A stretch of DNA of 64,000 nt from Microbacterium paulum (lineage in GTDB: Bacteria > Actinomycetota > Actinomycetes > Actinomycetales > Microbacteriaceae). Positions within the stretch are counted from its first letter, which is position 1. Each line of letters starts with the position of its first letter. A program made the translations under genes and the position numbers. The stretch is from assembly GCF_015707995.1 (NCBI RefSeq), contig NZ_JAAGRY010000005.1, positions 19,811 to 83,810 of the forward strand. The letters run 5' to 3'. Below the pieces are notes generated by a model. The model searched no databases. It saw nothing but the letters and a program-made list of their open reading frames with translations, and had not been told where the DNA came from. Shown here one piece after another: positions 55,067 through 64,000 of this stretch.

Positions 55067-55211
55067 GCGTGTCGTACGTGCGGCGGCATCCACCCCGGTC
55101 GTACGGTCATCACATCGGGCAAGGCGCCCGGTCGGGTCGGCCTCTCCACGACTCGTGGCCCTGGTCGACTCGAGACTGCCGGGTGATCCTCACCCGGGGC
55201 GGGAGTGGGTT

Positions 55212-56561
55212 GTGACCACACGAGTTCCAGAGCAGCAGCAGCACCTCGATGAGGCGACGGGGGTGGATCAGGACCTCCGCACCTACGTGCTCGACACGTC
55301 GGTGCTCCTGAGCGATCCGCGCGCGTTCTTCCGTTTCGCCGAGCACTCGGTCGTCGTCCCGGTGGTGGTGATCACCGAACTCGAGGCCAAACGCAACGAC
55401 CCCGAACTCGGGTATTTCGCCCGGCAGGCGCTGCGTCACCTCGACGAGCTGCGGGTCGAGCACGGCCGGCTCGACTTTCCCGTTCCCGTCGGTGAGGACG
55501 GCACGCTGCGCGTCGAACTCGCCAACACGGATGCCTCGGTGCTCCCGGCAGGTCTCCGCCTGAGCGACAACGACACCCGCATCCTCGCGGTCGCGATGCA
55601 CCTCTCCCAGGACGGGCAAGAGGTCACGATCGTCTCCAAAGACCTCCCCATGCGTGTGAAGGCCGCCTCGCTCGGCCTGCACGCCGAGGAGTACCTCGCC
55701 GAGCAGGCGGTCGACAGCGGCTGGACGGGCATCGCCGACCTGAACGTCTCGGGCGACGACATCAGCGACCTCTACGAGAGCGAGGTCGCCTCGAGCGACG
55801 ACGTGCGCGGGCTGCCGGTGAACACGGGCCTCGTGATCCACTCCGAACGCGGTTCCGCCCTCGGCCGGGTCACCGGCGACGGCGCCTACAAGCTCGTCCG
55901 CGGCGATCGCGATGTGTTCGGGCTGCACGGCCGCTCGGCCGAGCAGCGCATCGCGATCGATCTGCTGCTCGACCCGGAGGTCGGCATCGTGTCGCTCGGC
56001 GGGCGCGCGGGTACGGGCAAGTCGGCGCTCGCCCTGTGCGCCGGCCTCGAGGCGGTGCTCGAGCGCCAGCAGCAGAAGAAGGTCATCGTCTTCCGCCCGC
56101 TCTTCGCGGTCGGGGGTCAAGAGCTCGGCTATCTGCCCGGCGACCAGGCCGAGAAGATGAACCCGTGGGGTCAGGCGGTGTTCGACACGCTCGGCTCGGT
56201 CGTCTCGGGCAACGTGCTCGAAGAGGTCGTCGCGCGCGGGATGCTCGAGGTCATGCCCCTCACCCACATCCGTGGTCGCTCGCTGCACGATGCGTTCGTG
56301 ATCGTCGACGAGGCGCAGTCGCTCGAGCGCAACGTGCTGCTGACGGTGCTGAGCCGCATGGGGCAGAACTCGAAAGTCGTGCTCACCCACGACGTCGGCC
56401 AGCGCGACAACCTGCGGGTCGGCCGGCACGACGGTGTCGCGTCGGTCATCGAGACGCTCAAGGGCCACGACCTGTTCGGCCACGTGACGCTCATGCGCTC
56501 CGAGCGCTCGGCGATCGCCGCCCTCGTCACCGACCTGTTGGAGCAGGGCGAGCTGAGCTGA
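55212..56561 (+). CDS. phoH: PIN-PhoH family protein (PhoH2 type, putative RNase-helicase)
   Basis: 449 residues from GTG 55212 behind GGGAG. N-terminal PIN domain with [30 protein letters not shown] and [13 protein letters not shown], holding the acidic residues of a nuclease site. C-terminal PhoH NTPase: Walker [37 protein letters not shown], Walker [12 protein letters not shown], and [14 protein letters not shown]. PhoH2 proteins are proposed to unwind and cut RNA. No separate antitoxin gene (PhoAT) is evident immediately upstream; the aminotransferase precedes it. Longer in-frame readings have no family similarity. Confidence 0.9.
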   Translation: MTTRVPEQQQHLDEATGVDQDLRTYVLDTSVLLSDPRAFFRFAEHSVVVPVVVITELEAKRNDPELGYFARQALRHLDELRVEHGRLDFPVPVGEDGTLRVELANTDASVLPAGLRLSDNDTRILAVAMHLSQDGQEVTIVSKDLPMRVKAASLGLHAEEYLAEQAVDSGWTGIADLNVSGDDISDLYESEVASSDDVRGLPVNTGLVIHSERGSALGRVTGDGAYKLVRGDRDVFGLHGRSAEQRIAIDLLLDPEVGIVSLGGRAGTGKSALALCAGLEAVLERQQQKKVIVFRPLFAVGGQELGYLPGDQAEKMNPWGQAVFDTLGSVVSGNVLEEVVARGMLEVMPLTHIRGRSLHDAFVIVDEAQSLERNVLLTVLSRMGQNSKVVLTHDVGQRDNLRVGRHDGVASVIETLKGHDLFGHVTLMRSERSAIAALVTDLLEQGELS

Positions 56562-56573
56562 CCCTTCGTCGAA

Positions 56574-56623
56574 ACGGCATGCAGCGCGCCACACGAGCCC
56601 TCAGGTGGCGCGCTGCATGCCGT
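56574..56623. terminator. Very strong bidirectional hairpin
   Basis: Perfect 19-bp arms (56574-56592 and 56605-56623, beginning ACGGCATGCAGC and ending GCTGCATGCCGT) with a 12-nt loop, between the convergent phoH and response-regulator genes. Confidence 0.8.
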
Positions 56624-56631
56624 GTGGGGGA

Positions 56632-57288
56632 CTACTCCCAGCGGTAGCCTTCGCCGCGCACCGTCACGATGTGGTCGGCGCCGAGCTTCGCGCGCAGGTA
56701 GCGCACGTACACGTCGACGACGTTCGAGCCGGGGTCGAAATGCATGCCCCAGATGCGGCTGAGCAGCACCTCGCGCGTCAGGACCGTGCCGGGGTGTCGC
56801 AGGAACTGCTCCGCGAGCGCGAACTCGCGCGCCGACAGGTCGACCTCGCGCCCCGCGACGGTCGTGCGCCGCGCGAGGATGTCGAGCGTCACATCGCCGT
56901 GCGAGAGCACCATCGTGATGGCGCCGGTGCGCTCGCGCAGCCGTGAGCGCACGCGCGCCATCAGCTCGGCCACCGAGAACGGCTTGGGCACGTAGTCGCT
57001 CGCCCCGGCATCGAGCCCGTCGACCGCGTCACTGGTCGACGAGCGCGCGGTCAGCATGATCACCGGCATCCCGCCGCCTTCGGCGCGCAGCCCGCGCAGC
57101 ACCTCGAACCCGTCGAGCGTCGGCAGGCCGACGTCGAGGATGACGAGGTCGATGTCGCCTTCGAGCGCGCGGTCGAGGGCCGCCTGGCCGTCTTCAGCCA
57201 CGACGGTGTCGTAGCCGTCGGCATGGAGGGCCCGGGTGACCAGGGCGAGGATGTGGGGTTCGTCGTCGACGACGAGGATGCGGGTCAT
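56632..57288 (-). CDS. OmpR-family response regulator
   Basis: 218 residues from ATG 57288. Receiver with VVDDEP (6-11), phospho-acceptor Asp52 in ILDVGLPTLDG, MLTARSS and PKPFSVAEL; C-terminal winged helix with LSAREFALAEQFLRHPGTVL, NVVDVYVRYLRAKLG and TVRGEGYRWE. The start overlaps the kinase stop by ATGA, so kinase and regulator are coupled, with the kinase gene first. Target genes are not evident. Confidence 0.93.
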   Translation of the reverse strand: MTRILVVDDEPHILALVTRALHADGYDTVVAEDGQAALDRALEGDIDLVILDVGLPTLDGFEVLRGLRAEGGGMPVIMLTARSSTSDAVDGLDAGASDYVPKPFSVAELMARVRSRLRERTGAITMVLSHGDVTLDILARRTTVAGREVDLSAREFALAEQFLRHPGTVLTREVLLSRIWGMHFDPGSNVVDVYVRYLRAKLGADHIVTVRGEGYRWE

Positions 57289-58271
57289 CCGGAGGCCTCT
57301 CGCTGGAGTACGACATCGCCGGCGCGCACCGGCATGGGAAGGGAAGCGCCGTTGCCGATCGGGATCTCGAGCGTCAGCGTCGCGCCGCCGCCGGGGGTCT
57401 CGGCCACGGTGCACCGGCCGCCGTGCGCCTTCGCGATCGCGTCGACGATCGCGAGGCCCAGCCCCGACCCGCCCACCGAGCGCTTGCCCGCGCCGCGGTC
57501 GAAACGGCGGAACACACGGTGGCGCATCGCGGGCGGGATGCCGGGGCCGTGATCGCGCACCCACAGTTGCGCACCCGAGGGGTGCACGGCGCTGCCGATC
57601 TCGATCGCCGTGCCTTCGGGGGTGTATTTCGCCGCATTGTCGGCCAGCTGCAGCCACGCCTGCAGCAGCCGGTCTCGATCGCCCCGAACGATGGCGCGGG
57701 CCACCTGCTCGACGCTCCACGCGTGGCCCGGGATCACTCCGACCAGATCGGCGACCCGCCGGGTGAGTTCGGCGAGGTCGACGTCGCCCATCGAGAAGCT
57801 GTCGGACTCGACCGCCGCCAGCAGATCGATGTCACCGATCAACCGCGTCATGCGGTCGAGCTCGGCGATCCCGAGTTCGCGGGTCGCCGCGGCATCCGTC
57901 GCATCGGTCGGATCCATCAGCTCGAGGTGGCCGCGCACGATCGTGATCGGGGTCTTCAGCTCGTGGCGCACGTCATCGAGCAGTCTGCGCTGCGTGTCGA
58001 ACGAGGCCTCGGCCCCGTCGGTCGCAGCCGCCGAGCGCGGGTCGTCGAGAAGGGCCCACCCGACGATCGCGGTCACCGCGAGGGTCGCGAGTGCGCCCGC
58101 ACCGAACATCGCCACGGCGGGCCACGACACCTCGGCCGAGGTCGCGACGAGCACCACGAGCACGCCGATCGCCGTGACCGCGAACCCCGCCCCGACGGTC
58201 GTGAGCACCAGCCCGAGCGTGCGGGGGCGGCGGGCGGTCGTCGCCCGTGCGGCGCCGGCGGTGCGGTTCAC
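57285..58271 (-). CDS. Sensor histidine kinase with two membrane helices
   Basis: 328 residues from GTG 58271. Two closely spaced helices (LGLVLTTVGAGFAVTAIGVL and VAMFGAGALATLAVTAIVGW) leave almost no extracytoplasmic sensor. H-box DDVRHELKTPITIVRGHLEL (His103), N-box LQLADNAAKYTPEG, G-boxes VRDHGPGIPP and VGGSGLGLAIVDAIAKAHGG. Such a kinase senses within the membrane or through a partner. GATAAT 7 nt before GTG 58271 on the minus strand supports a leaderless start; a TTG at 58286 would overlap the fumC stop. Confidence 0.88.
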   Translation of the reverse strand: MNRTAGAARATTARRPRTLGLVLTTVGAGFAVTAIGVLVVLVATSAEVSWPAVAMFGAGALATLAVTAIVGWALLDDPRSAAATDGAEASFDTQRRLLDDVRHELKTPITIVRGHLELMDPTDATDAAATRELGIAELDRMTRLIGDIDLLAAVESDSFSMGDVDLAELTRRVADLVGVIPGHAWSVEQVARAIVRGDRDRLLQAWLQLADNAAKYTPEGTAIEIGSAVHPSGAQLWVRDHGPGIPPAMRHRVFRRFDRGAGKRSVGGSGLGLAIVDAIAKAHGGRCTVAETPGGGATLTLEIPIGNGASLPMPVRAGDVVLQREASG

Positions 58272-58282
58272 ACTGACGATTA

Positions 58283-59680
58283 TCAACCAGGGTGGGTCAT
58301 CGACAGCAGATCGAGCTTCGCGTCGAGCTGCTCTTCGGTCAGCTCGCCGCGCTCGACGTAACCCAAGTCGATCACCGACTCACGCACGGTGATGCCCTGC
58401 GCGACCGCGTGCTTGGCGATCTTCGCCGCCGCCTCGTAGCCGATCAGCTTGTTCAGCGGGGTCACGATCGACGGCGACATGCCGGCGTACGCGGCGGCGC
58501 GCTCGAGGTTCGCCTCGAGGCCGTCGATCGTCTTGTCGGCGAGCACGCGCAGCGCGTTCGAGAGCAGACGGATCGACTCGAGCAGCGCCGTGCCCATCAC
58601 CGGGATGGCGACGTTCAGCTCGAACGAGCCGGATGCCCCGGCCCACGCGACCGTCGCGTCGTTGCCGATGACGCGGGCGCACACCATCAGGGTCGCCTCG
58701 GGCACGACGGGGTTCACCTTGCCGGGCATGATCGACGAACCGGGCTGCAGGTCGGGGATGTGCAGCTCGCCGAGGCCCGTGTTCGGCCCCGAGCCCATCC
58801 AGCGGATGTCGTTGTTGATCTTCGTGAGCGACACCGCGATGGTGCGCAGGGCGCCGGATGCCTCGACGAGGCCGTCGCGGTTGGCCTGAGCCTCGAAGTG
58901 GTCCTTCGCCTCGGTGATCGGCAGTTCCGTCTCGGCGGCGAGGAGCTCGATGACCTTCTGCGGGAAACCGGTGGGGGTGTTGATGCCCGTTCCGACGGCG
59001 GTGCCGCCGAGGGGCACCTCGCTGACCCGGGGGAGCACGGCCTGCACGCGGTCGATGCCGAGGCGCATCTGTCGGGCGTAGCCGCCGAACTCCTGGCCGA
59101 GGGTGACCGGCGTGGCATCCATCAGGTGGGTGCGTCCGGACTTCACGGCGTCCTTCCAGAGCACGGCCTTCGCCTCGAGTGCCACGGCGAGGTGGTCGAG
59201 CGCGGGGATCAGGTCGTCGATGAGCGCCTGGGTGACGGCGATGTGCACCGACGTCGGGAAGACGTCGTTCGACGACTGCGACGCGTTGACGTGATCGTTC
59301 GGGTGCACGGGGGCACCGAGGTGGCGGGTCGCGAGCGTCGCGAGCACCTCGTTCATGTTCATGTTCGACGACGTGCCCGAGCCGGTCTGGTACGTGTCGA
59401 CGGGGAACTGGTCGTCGTAGCGGCCGGTGATGACATCGTCGGCCGCAGCGGCGATCGCGTCGGCGATCGCGGCGTCGAGGGTGCCGAGCTCCTTGTTCGC
59501 GAGCGCGGCGGCCTTCTTGATGCGGGCGAGCGCGGCGATCTGGGTCGACTCGAGACCCGTGCCCGAGATGGGGAAGTTCTCGACGGCGCGCTGGGTCTGC
59601 GCGGCGTACAGAGCGTCTTTCGGGACGCGCACCTCTCCCATCGTGTCGTGCTCGATGCGGTACTCGGTGCTCTCGGTCAT
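58283..59680 (-). CDS. fumC: Fumarate hydratase class II
   Basis: 465 residues. Interconverts fumarate and malate in the TCA cycle. [19 protein letters not shown], the substrate-binding [17 protein letters not shown], the family signature [12 protein letters not shown] with catalytic Ser, and [23 protein letters not shown] 59680 is preferred over GTG 59689 because the GAGGA ribosome-binding site has proper spacing only for the ATG. Its 3' end nearly touches the kinase gene. Confidence 0.96.
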   Translation of the reverse strand: MTESTEYRIEHDTMGEVRVPKDALYAAQTQRAVENFPISGTGLESTQIAALARIKKAAALANKELGTLDAAIADAIAAAADDVITGRYDDQFPVDTYQTGSGTSSNMNMNEVLATLATRHLGAPVHPNDHVNASQSSNDVFPTSVHIAVTQALIDDLIPALDHLAVALEAKAVLWKDAVKSGRTHLMDATPVTLGQEFGGYARQMRLGIDRVQAVLPRVSEVPLGGTAVGTGINTPTGFPQKVIELLAAETELPITEAKDHFEAQANRDGLVEASGALRTIAVSLTKINNDIRWMGSGPNTGLGELHIPDLQPGSSIMPGKVNPVVPEATLMVCARVIGNDATVAWAGASGSFELNVAIPVMGTALLESIRLLSNALRVLADKTIDGLEANLERAAAYAGMSPSIVTPLNKLIGYEAAAKIAKHAVAQGITVRESVIDLGYVERGELTEEQLDAKLDLLSMTHPG

Positions 59681-59741
59681 GGGTGTCACGTCCTCGTGGT
59701 GGGGTGATGGTCGGGCAGGGTATGCCGATGGTGGGGGTGGG

Positions 59742-60395
59742 TCAGGACTCGATGCCGACGGTGACGTGTGGCACCGCGGTGCCCTCGCTCAGCCGGTAGT
59801 TCGCGCCGACGATGCCGACCCGCCCCTCGGCGACGGCGTCGGCGATGAGCCGCGACGAGGCCAGCAGGTCGTCGATCGTGTTGCGCAGGTGCGCGATGCC
59901 GACGTCTTCGGCGTCGAGCTCGCGCGGGTCGATGCCCCCGCTCGAGCGGAGCACGGTGCGCGCGGCGGGCACGATCTTCGCGATCAGGCGCCAGATGTGC
60001 GGGGGGAGTTCGGGCGAATCGAGCGCGGTCGAGTCGATCGCGGCGCGGACGGCGCCGCACGCGTCGTGCGCGAGCACGATGATGAGGGAGACATCGAGCG
60101 CGGCGACCGCGTACTCGAGGCTCGCGACGGCGGAATCCGACGCGACCTGACCGGCGTTCCGCACGACGAACAGGTCGCCGAGGCCCTGATCGAAGATGAT
60201 CTCGGCCGCCAGCCGCGAGTCGGCGCAGCCGAACAGGGCCGCGCGCGGGGTCTGCGCCGCGGCGAGCACGTGCCGGCGCTCCACGTCTTGGCGCGGGTGG
60301 CGGGGCTCGCCCGACACGAACCGGGCGTTGCCCTCGCGCATCTCGTCCCAGACCTCTTGCGGGTTCGGGCGTTCGGCGACAGCGGCATCCGTCAT
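59742..60395 (-). CDS. Beta-carbonic anhydrase
   Basis: 217 residues. Interconverts CO2 and bicarbonate. Zinc ligands Cys57 (with Asp59 and Arg61 in CADSR), His110 and Cys113 (HDACG), and the [10 protein letters not shown]-terminus. Typical of actinobacterial type beta enzymes; bicarbonate may supply PEP carboxylase, though the genes are distant. The start overlaps the DUF4245 stop (ATGA), with GAGGAG upstream. Confidence 0.94.
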   Translation of the reverse strand: MTDAAVAERPNPQEVWDEMREGNARFVSGEPRHPRQDVERRHVLAAAQTPRAALFGCADSRLAAEIIFDQGLGDLFVVRNAGQVASDSAVASLEYAVAALDVSLIIVLAHDACGAVRAAIDSTALDSPELPPHIWRLIAKIVPAARTVLRSSGGIDPRELDAEDVGIAHLRNTIDDLLASSRLIADAVAEGRVGIVGANYRLSEGTAVPHVTVGIES

Positions 60396-61018
60396 GGGGT
60401 CTCCTCGCGTAGAGTGCGGATCTGGTCGGTCAGTCCTTCGGCGGCCGTACGCACCGTTTCGGGTGCGAGTGATCCGCCGTAGACGAGCACGGTGTCGGCG
60501 CCGGCGGTCGTCGACAGGGCGTACGAGATGCCGTCGGGGCGCGCCTGCCCCGACATCGTGTACTCGTCCCACGCGATGCCGTCGATCGTGACCGACCCGC
60601 TCGGCGAGACGTTCCCGAGGCGCCGCGGCGCCCATCCGTCGGCCACGCCGATGCCCTGGGCGATGTTCACGAACCCCTTCGGCGGGGCGTAGACGACGAG
60701 CCAGGTCTCGCCTTCGAGGCGTGCGGCGTTGGCGCGCCATTCGGCCGGAACGGTCGGGACGAGCAGGGTGTGGTCGATCGAGCTCGACACCTGGTCGGCG
60801 ACGGCGGAGACATCGACGGGATCGGGTTCGCGCAGCGACCCGCGCGGCACACCGAAGTACACCACCGCGACGACGGCGACCGTGATCAGGAGCGCCGCCG
60901 CGAGGTTTCGGAACGTCTTGCTCGAACGGTACGCGGCCGACGAGGCGGCTTTACGGTCGGCGGTCTCTTGCGCGGTCTCGGGGCGGCCGAGCTCGGCGAC
61001 GATGCGGGGGCCGGCCAT
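60392..61018 (-). CDS. DUF4245 domain membrane protein
   Basis: 208 residues. Cytoplasmic N-terminus, one helix (TFRNLAAALLITVAVVAVVYF), then an extracytoplasmic domain with VYFGVPRGSLREPDPVDVSA, LVPTVPAEWRANAARLEGET, GFVNIAQGIGVADGW and YTMSGQARPDGISYALSTTA. This is DUF4245, found beside exonuclease VII and fumarase genes in actinobacteria. Function unknown. It lies 16 nt after xseB and overlaps the carbonic anhydrase gene. Confidence 0.85.
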   Translation of the reverse strand: MAGPRIVAELGRPETAQETADRKAASSAAYRSSKTFRNLAAALLITVAVVAVVYFGVPRGSLREPDPVDVSAVADQVSSSIDHTLLVPTVPAEWRANAARLEGETWLVVYAPPKGFVNIAQGIGVADGWAPRRLGNVSPSGSVTIDGIAWDEYTMSGQARPDGISYALSTTAGADTVLVYGGSLAPETVRTAAEGLTDQIRTLREETP

Positions 61019-61034
61019 CAGCTCTCCGACCGCA

Positions 61035-61256
61035 TCAGGCGTCTCCCGCCGCGGGGCGAGCGGCGTCGAGCAGACGCTTGGCGCCGAGCAGCCACTCTTC
61101 GCAGCGGGCCGCGAGCGCCTCGCCGCGCGTCCACAGCGTCAGCGACTGCTCGAGCGTGGGAGCGCCCTGTTCGAGTTCGGCGACCACTCGCACGAGCTCA
61201 TCGCGCGCCTGCTCGAACGACAGGCTCGCGACATCGGCTGCGGCGTCAGCGGTCAT
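61035..61256 (-). CDS. xseB: Exodeoxyribonuclease VII small subunit
   Basis: 73 residues. Pairs with XseA to degrade single-stranded DNA. Whole protein is the XseB helical hairpin: LSFEQARDELVRVVAELEQG then LEQSLTLWTRGEALAARCEE. It has its own leaderless promoter (TAGAAT, 6 nt, ATG 61256) and is separated from xseA by about 170 nt, unlike the overlapping xseA-xseB arrangement in many genomes. First gene of an xseB-DUF4245-carbonic anhydrase run. Confidence 0.94.
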   Translation of the reverse strand: MTADAAADVASLSFEQARDELVRVVAELEQGAPTLEQSLTLWTRGEALAARCEEWLLGAKRLLDAARPAAGDA

Positions 61257-61262
61257 GCTCTC

Positions 61263-61268
61263 ATTCTA
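61263..61268 (-). promoter_or_regulatory. -10 hexamer TAGAAT (minus strand), leaderless promoter of xseB
   Basis: TAGAAT, 6 nt, ATG 61256 on the minus strand. Confidence 0.6.
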
Positions 61269-61425
61269 GGGTCGGCGCCGACACGCCTTCGCCCGCCCCC
61301 ACGTGCAGAAGCATGTCCCATTCGTGGTCGCTTCGCGCCGGCAAAAGCAGCCACAGGGGGGACAACGCCTGCCCGAAAGGGGACGAGGGGTGGGGAGCGG
61401 CGCTGGTCGGGGTGACGGCGGTGGG

Positions 61426-62703
61426 TCAGGGAGTGTCGCCCTCGGCGACGGGGCCGTCGGAACGGGCGGCGAACGATCCCTCCGCGACGGTCACGATCAC
61501 CGCAACGCCCGCGGGAGCCTGGGCTGCATCACGCACGACCACGCCGCCCTCGAGGTGCGCGATCGCGTACCCGCGGGCGAGCGTCGCGCCGGGGGAGAGC
61601 GCGGCGAGCGAGGCCTGCAGCTGCGCGACGCGCCGTTCGCCCTCGTGCACCTGGCGCACGACCACGTCGCGGCCGCGCGCAGTCAGGGCGAACAGCTCGT
61701 GTGATCGCGCCACGAGCATGCCCTCGGGGCTCCGCAGCACCGGGCGGGTGCGCAGCTGCTCGAGCTGGGCGACGTCGTGCGCGATCCGCTGCGTCAGCCG
61801 GGTGCGCGCGCGCGAGCGCAGCTGCTGCACGAGAGCGCGCTGCTCGGCGACATCGGGCACGATCTTCTTCGCGGCATCCGTCGGCGTCGAGGCCCGGAGA
61901 TCGGCGACGTCGTCGAGGAGCGGGTGGTCGTTCTCGTGACCGATCGCCGAGACGATCGGGGTGGATGCCTGGGCCACCGCCCGCAGCAGCCGCTCGTCGC
62001 TGAAGCCGAGCAGGACCTGCGGGTCGCCGCCGCCGCGCGCGATCACGATGACGTCGACCTCGGGGTCGGCGGCGAGGGTCGCCAGGGCGGCGAGGGTCTC
62101 GGGGACGCACCGGTCACCCTGCACGGCGGCGTGGACGGTACGGAAGCGCACCTGCGGCCACCGCAGCTCGGCGTTCCTGAGCACGTCTTTCTCGGCATCG
62201 CTGCGTTCACCTGTGATGAGCCCGATCACGTGCGGCAGGAACGGGAGGCGCTTCTTGCGCGATTCGTCGAACAAGCCTTCCCGGCGCAGCTGGGCGCGCA
62301 GCTGCTCGAGCCGGGCGAGCTGGTCGCCGAGCCCCGTGAGCCGCATCGCCGAGACGGTGAAGGTGAAATCGCCTGACTTCACGAAGTAGTCGCTCTTGAC
62401 GCACGCGACGACGCGATCGCCCACCTTCAGGTCATCGGGCAGCCGCTGCAGCGTCGACGACCACAGCCGGAACGAGATCATCGCGTGGCCCGATGCGTCT
62501 TTGAGCCTGCCGAACACGTGCCCGCCGCGCAGGTTCCACGCCGTGATCTCGCCCTCGACCCACACCGAGCCCCAGTTCGACACGAAGCCGCGGATCGTCT
62601 CGTTCAACCGCGAGACCGAGGTGGGGGTCTCGGGCGACGACTCGCGCGGGTGCACCGAATCGGGCGGGGCGGCCTGGCCGGATGCCGGGGCGAACGCGGT
62701 CAT
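61426..62703 (-). CDS. xseA: Exodeoxyribonuclease VII large subunit
   Basis: 425 residues. N-terminal OB-fold ([40 protein letters not shown]), then the catalytic region [40 protein letters not shown] and [20 protein letters not shown] with the His and Asp of the active site, and a C-terminal coiled coil. ATG 62703 follows GAGGGAG. Divergent from ispH; the ~105-bp gap carries the ispH promoter. Confidence 0.95.
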   Translation of the reverse strand: MTAFAPASGQAAPPDSVHPRESSPETPTSVSRLNETIRGFVSNWGSVWVEGEITAWNLRGGHVFGRLKDASGHAMISFRLWSSTLQRLPDDLKVGDRVVACVKSDYFVKSGDFTFTVSAMRLTGLGDQLARLEQLRAQLRREGLFDESRKKRLPFLPHVIGLITGERSDAEKDVLRNAELRWPQVRFRTVHAAVQGDRCVPETLAALATLAADPEVDVIVIARGGGDPQVLLGFSDERLLRAVAQASTPIVSAIGHENDHPLLDDVADLRASTPTDAAKKIVPDVAEQRALVQQLRSRARTRLTQRIAHDVAQLEQLRTRPVLRSPEGMLVARSHELFALTARGRDVVVRQVHEGERRVAQLQASLAALSPGATLARGYAIAHLEGGVVVRDAAQAPAGVAVIVTVAEGSFAARSDGPVAEGDTP

Positions 62704-62795
62704 CGGGGGCTCCCTCGTCGTGTCGTGCGCGGGCCGGGGTGCGGCCTCGGCGGGCGGGCCGGCGCGTGTGCGGCCCGCGTCCAGCGTGGCATCCG

Positions 62796-62801
62796 TAGAA
62801 T
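62796..62801 (+). promoter_or_regulatory. -10 hexamer TAGAAT, leaderless promoter of ispH
   Basis: TAGAAT, 7 nt, GTG 62809. Confidence 0.55.
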
Positions 62802-62808
62802 CTCAAGG

Positions 62809-63870
62809 GTGAGCAGCACAGCCGTCCGCCTTCCCTCGCCCCGCATACCGGGGCCGCGTGGACGGCTTCAGGATAACCCGGTGGCCGGTTCCAAGCGCGT
62901 GCTGCTCGCCTCCCCGCGCGGGTACTGCGCCGGCGTCGACCGCGCGGTGATCGCGGTCGAGAAGGCGCTGGAGCGCTTCGGCGCGCCCGTCTACGTGCGC
63001 AAGCAGATCGTGCACAACATCCACGTCGTCACCGAACTCGAGGCGCAGGGTGCGATCTTCGTCGACGAGGTCGACGAGGTTCCCGAGGGGGCGCACGTCG
63101 TCTTCAGTGCGCACGGCGTGTCGCCGGCGGTCGTGAACGCCGCTCAAGACCGCGGGCTGCAGGCGATCGACGCGACCTGCCCGCTCGTCACCAAAGTGCA
63201 CCGCGAGGCCGTGCGCTTCGCCCGTGACGACTTCGAGATCCTGCTGATCGGTCACGACGGCCACGAAGAGGTCGAGGGCACGGCCGGCGAGGCCCCCGAT
63301 CACGTCACGGTGGTCAATTCGCCCGAAGACGCCGACACCGTCGAGGTGAAAGACCCGTCGAAGGTGGTGTGGCTGTCGCAGACGACGCTCTCGGTCGACG
63401 AGACCATGGAGACCGTGCGCCGCCTCCGTGAGCGCTTTCCCGAGCTGAACGATCCGCCGTCCGACGACATCTGCTACGCCACCCAGAACCGTCAGGTCGC
63501 CATCAAGAAGGTCGCGAAAGACGCCGACCTCGTCATCGTCGTCGGCTCGGCGAACTCGTCGAACTCGGTGCGCCTCGTCGAAGTGGCGCTCGAATACGGC
63601 GCCAAGGCCGCTTATCGGGTCGACTACGCGCACGAGATCGAGCAGTCGTGGCTCGACGGCGTCGAGACCGTCGGCGTCACGAGCGGCGCGTCGGTTCCCG
63701 AGGTGCTCGTGCAGGAGGTGCTCGAAGAGCTCTCCGGCGCCGGCTACCGCGACGTCGAGCAGGTGCGCACCGCCGAAGAAGACCTCATGTTCTCGCTGCC
63801 CAAGGAACTGCGGCAGGATGCCTCGGGCCGACGCGACGGGCGGGCGCTGGGGGGACGGGCGCGGTCGTGA
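62809..63870 (+). CDS. ispH: 4-hydroxy-3-methylbut-2-enyl diphosphate reductase
   Basis: Last step of the MEP pathway, giving IPP and DMAPP. 353 residues. [4Fe-4S] cysteines: Cys40 in [13 protein letters not shown], the Cys in [12 protein letters not shown] and the Cys in [14 protein letters not shown]. Substrate residues in [22 protein letters not shown], and [12 protein letters not shown]. The ~28-residue N-terminal extension from leaderless GTG 62809 is short for the family's variation. The stop overlaps the next gene (GTGA). Divergent from xseA, a conserved actinobacterial arrangement. Confidence 0.95.
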   Translation: MSSTAVRLPSPRIPGPRGRLQDNPVAGSKRVLLASPRGYCAGVDRAVIAVEKALERFGAPVYVRKQIVHNIHVVTELEAQGAIFVDEVDEVPEGAHVVFSAHGVSPAVVNAAQDRGLQAIDATCPLVTKVHREAVRFARDDFEILLIGHDGHEEVEGTAGEAPDHVTVVNSPEDADTVEVKDPSKVVWLSQTTLSVDETMETVRRLRERFPELNDPPSDDICYATQNRQVAIKKVAKDADLVIVVGSANSSNSVRLVEVALEYGAKAAYRVDYAHEIEQSWLDGVETVGVTSGASVPEVLVQEVLEELSGAGYRDVEQVRTAEEDLMFSLPKELRQDASGRRDGRALGGRARS

Positions 63871-64000
63871 CCGACCCCGATCGCGGGCAGCCGCAGTACG
63901 GCGAATACGCGACACCCGAAGAGCAGCGGGCCGCGATCCGCGAGCCCGCACCCGGCGGCGCACCCGTGGTGGCTGGCGCGCCCGCGGCGCCCACGCGCCG
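63867..64000 (+). CDS. Start of a DUF6264-like protein (partial)
   Basis: The first 44 codons run off the right edge. [20 protein letters not shown] then RAAIREPAP and an Ala/Pro/Gly-rich stretch. The [13 protein letters not shown] opening is what I associate with DUF6264-type small membrane proteins of Microbacteriaceae; the membrane part would lie outside the window. Its GTG overlaps the ispH stop (GTGA). Confidence 0.55.
   Translation, partial: MTDPDRGQPQYGEYATPEEQRAAIREPAPGGAPVVAGAPAAPTR

Noticed and set aside
55046..55211. In-frame N-terminal extension of PhoH from 54969
   Set aside because: It overlaps the aminotransferase end and lacks PIN-domain similarity.
61257..61425. Possible small gene between xseB and xseA
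   Set aside because: The plus-strand frame here has no ribosome-binding site or recognisable sequence and runs antisense into xseA; nothing credible seen.

Overview
The window is about 70% G+C by eye, gene-dense, and almost free of intergenic space. Codons strongly prefer G or C in the third position, many starts are GTG, neighbouring genes often overlap by GTGA/ATGA, and many starts carry a TAnnnT hexamer exactly 6 nt upstream (leaderless genes). With the protein content (DUF501, DUF4307, DUF4245, DUF4190-like and DUF6264-like small proteins, mycosin-like protease, exonuclease VII next to ispH, eno-divIC-DUF501 order), this points to a chromosomal segment of a high-GC actinobacterium of the Microbacteriaceae, most likely Microbacterium. 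No plasmid, phage, insertion sequence, CRISPR or rRNA is visible.

Layout. 1-1165: end of glmU and prs. 1219-3942: leaderless P-type ATPase. 4030-7022: a compact flavin-transfer cassette (FMN-binding lipoprotein, ApbE, RnfD/NqrB-like membrane domain fused to a ferredoxin-reductase domain). 7076-9336: two-component system on the minus strand, divergent from an ABC exporter (9528-11836) whose promoter carries 11-bp phased direct repeats. 11876-12889: CorA-like transporter. 12949-17873: gluconate regulon (gnd, gntK, gntP on minus; divergent GntR regulator; a gluconokinase-like protein without a P-loop). 17858-23906: small membrane protein, rplY with a structured leader, pth, proline/tyrosine-rich membrane protein, mfd. 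23955-28795: gdhA, hexapeptide-repeat protein, ppc. 28906-34357: nhaA, mazG, hisS, YdeI-like protein, DUF1648 membrane protein, O-methyltransferase. 34493-39825: eno, divIC, DUF501, S8 protease, type II NADH dehydrogenase. 39957-40029: a tRNA with UAA anticodon but a short variable loop, followed by a less conserved block to 44571 (DUF4352-like protein, VOC protein, SDR and its divergent MmyB-type regulator, GH114-like lipoprotein). 44673-50431: PLP aldolase/deaminase with a lactone oxidase, LemA, AI-2E permease, ilvA. 50455-56561: greA, DUF4307, small membrane protein, TrhA-like protein, uppS, class V aminotransferase with an acidic tail, PIN-PhoH protein. 56632-62703 (all minus): two-component system, fumC, carbonic anhydrase, DUF4245, xseB, xseA. 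62809-64000: ispH and the start of a DUF6264-like gene.

Most genes are housekeeping: nucleotide and cell-wall precursors, central carbon metabolism (gnd, eno, ppc, fumC, gdhA), translation and tRNA charging, DNA repair (mfd, xseAB) and isoprenoids (ispH, uppS). The most unusual signals are at DNA level. The heptamer GGATGCC/GGCATCC recurs roughly once per 600-700 bp on either strand and appears to force otherwise rare codons. Leaderless promoters with fixed geometry are also frequent. At protein level the best candidates are the flavinylation cassette with a diverged acceptor motif and the P-loop-less gluconokinase relative.
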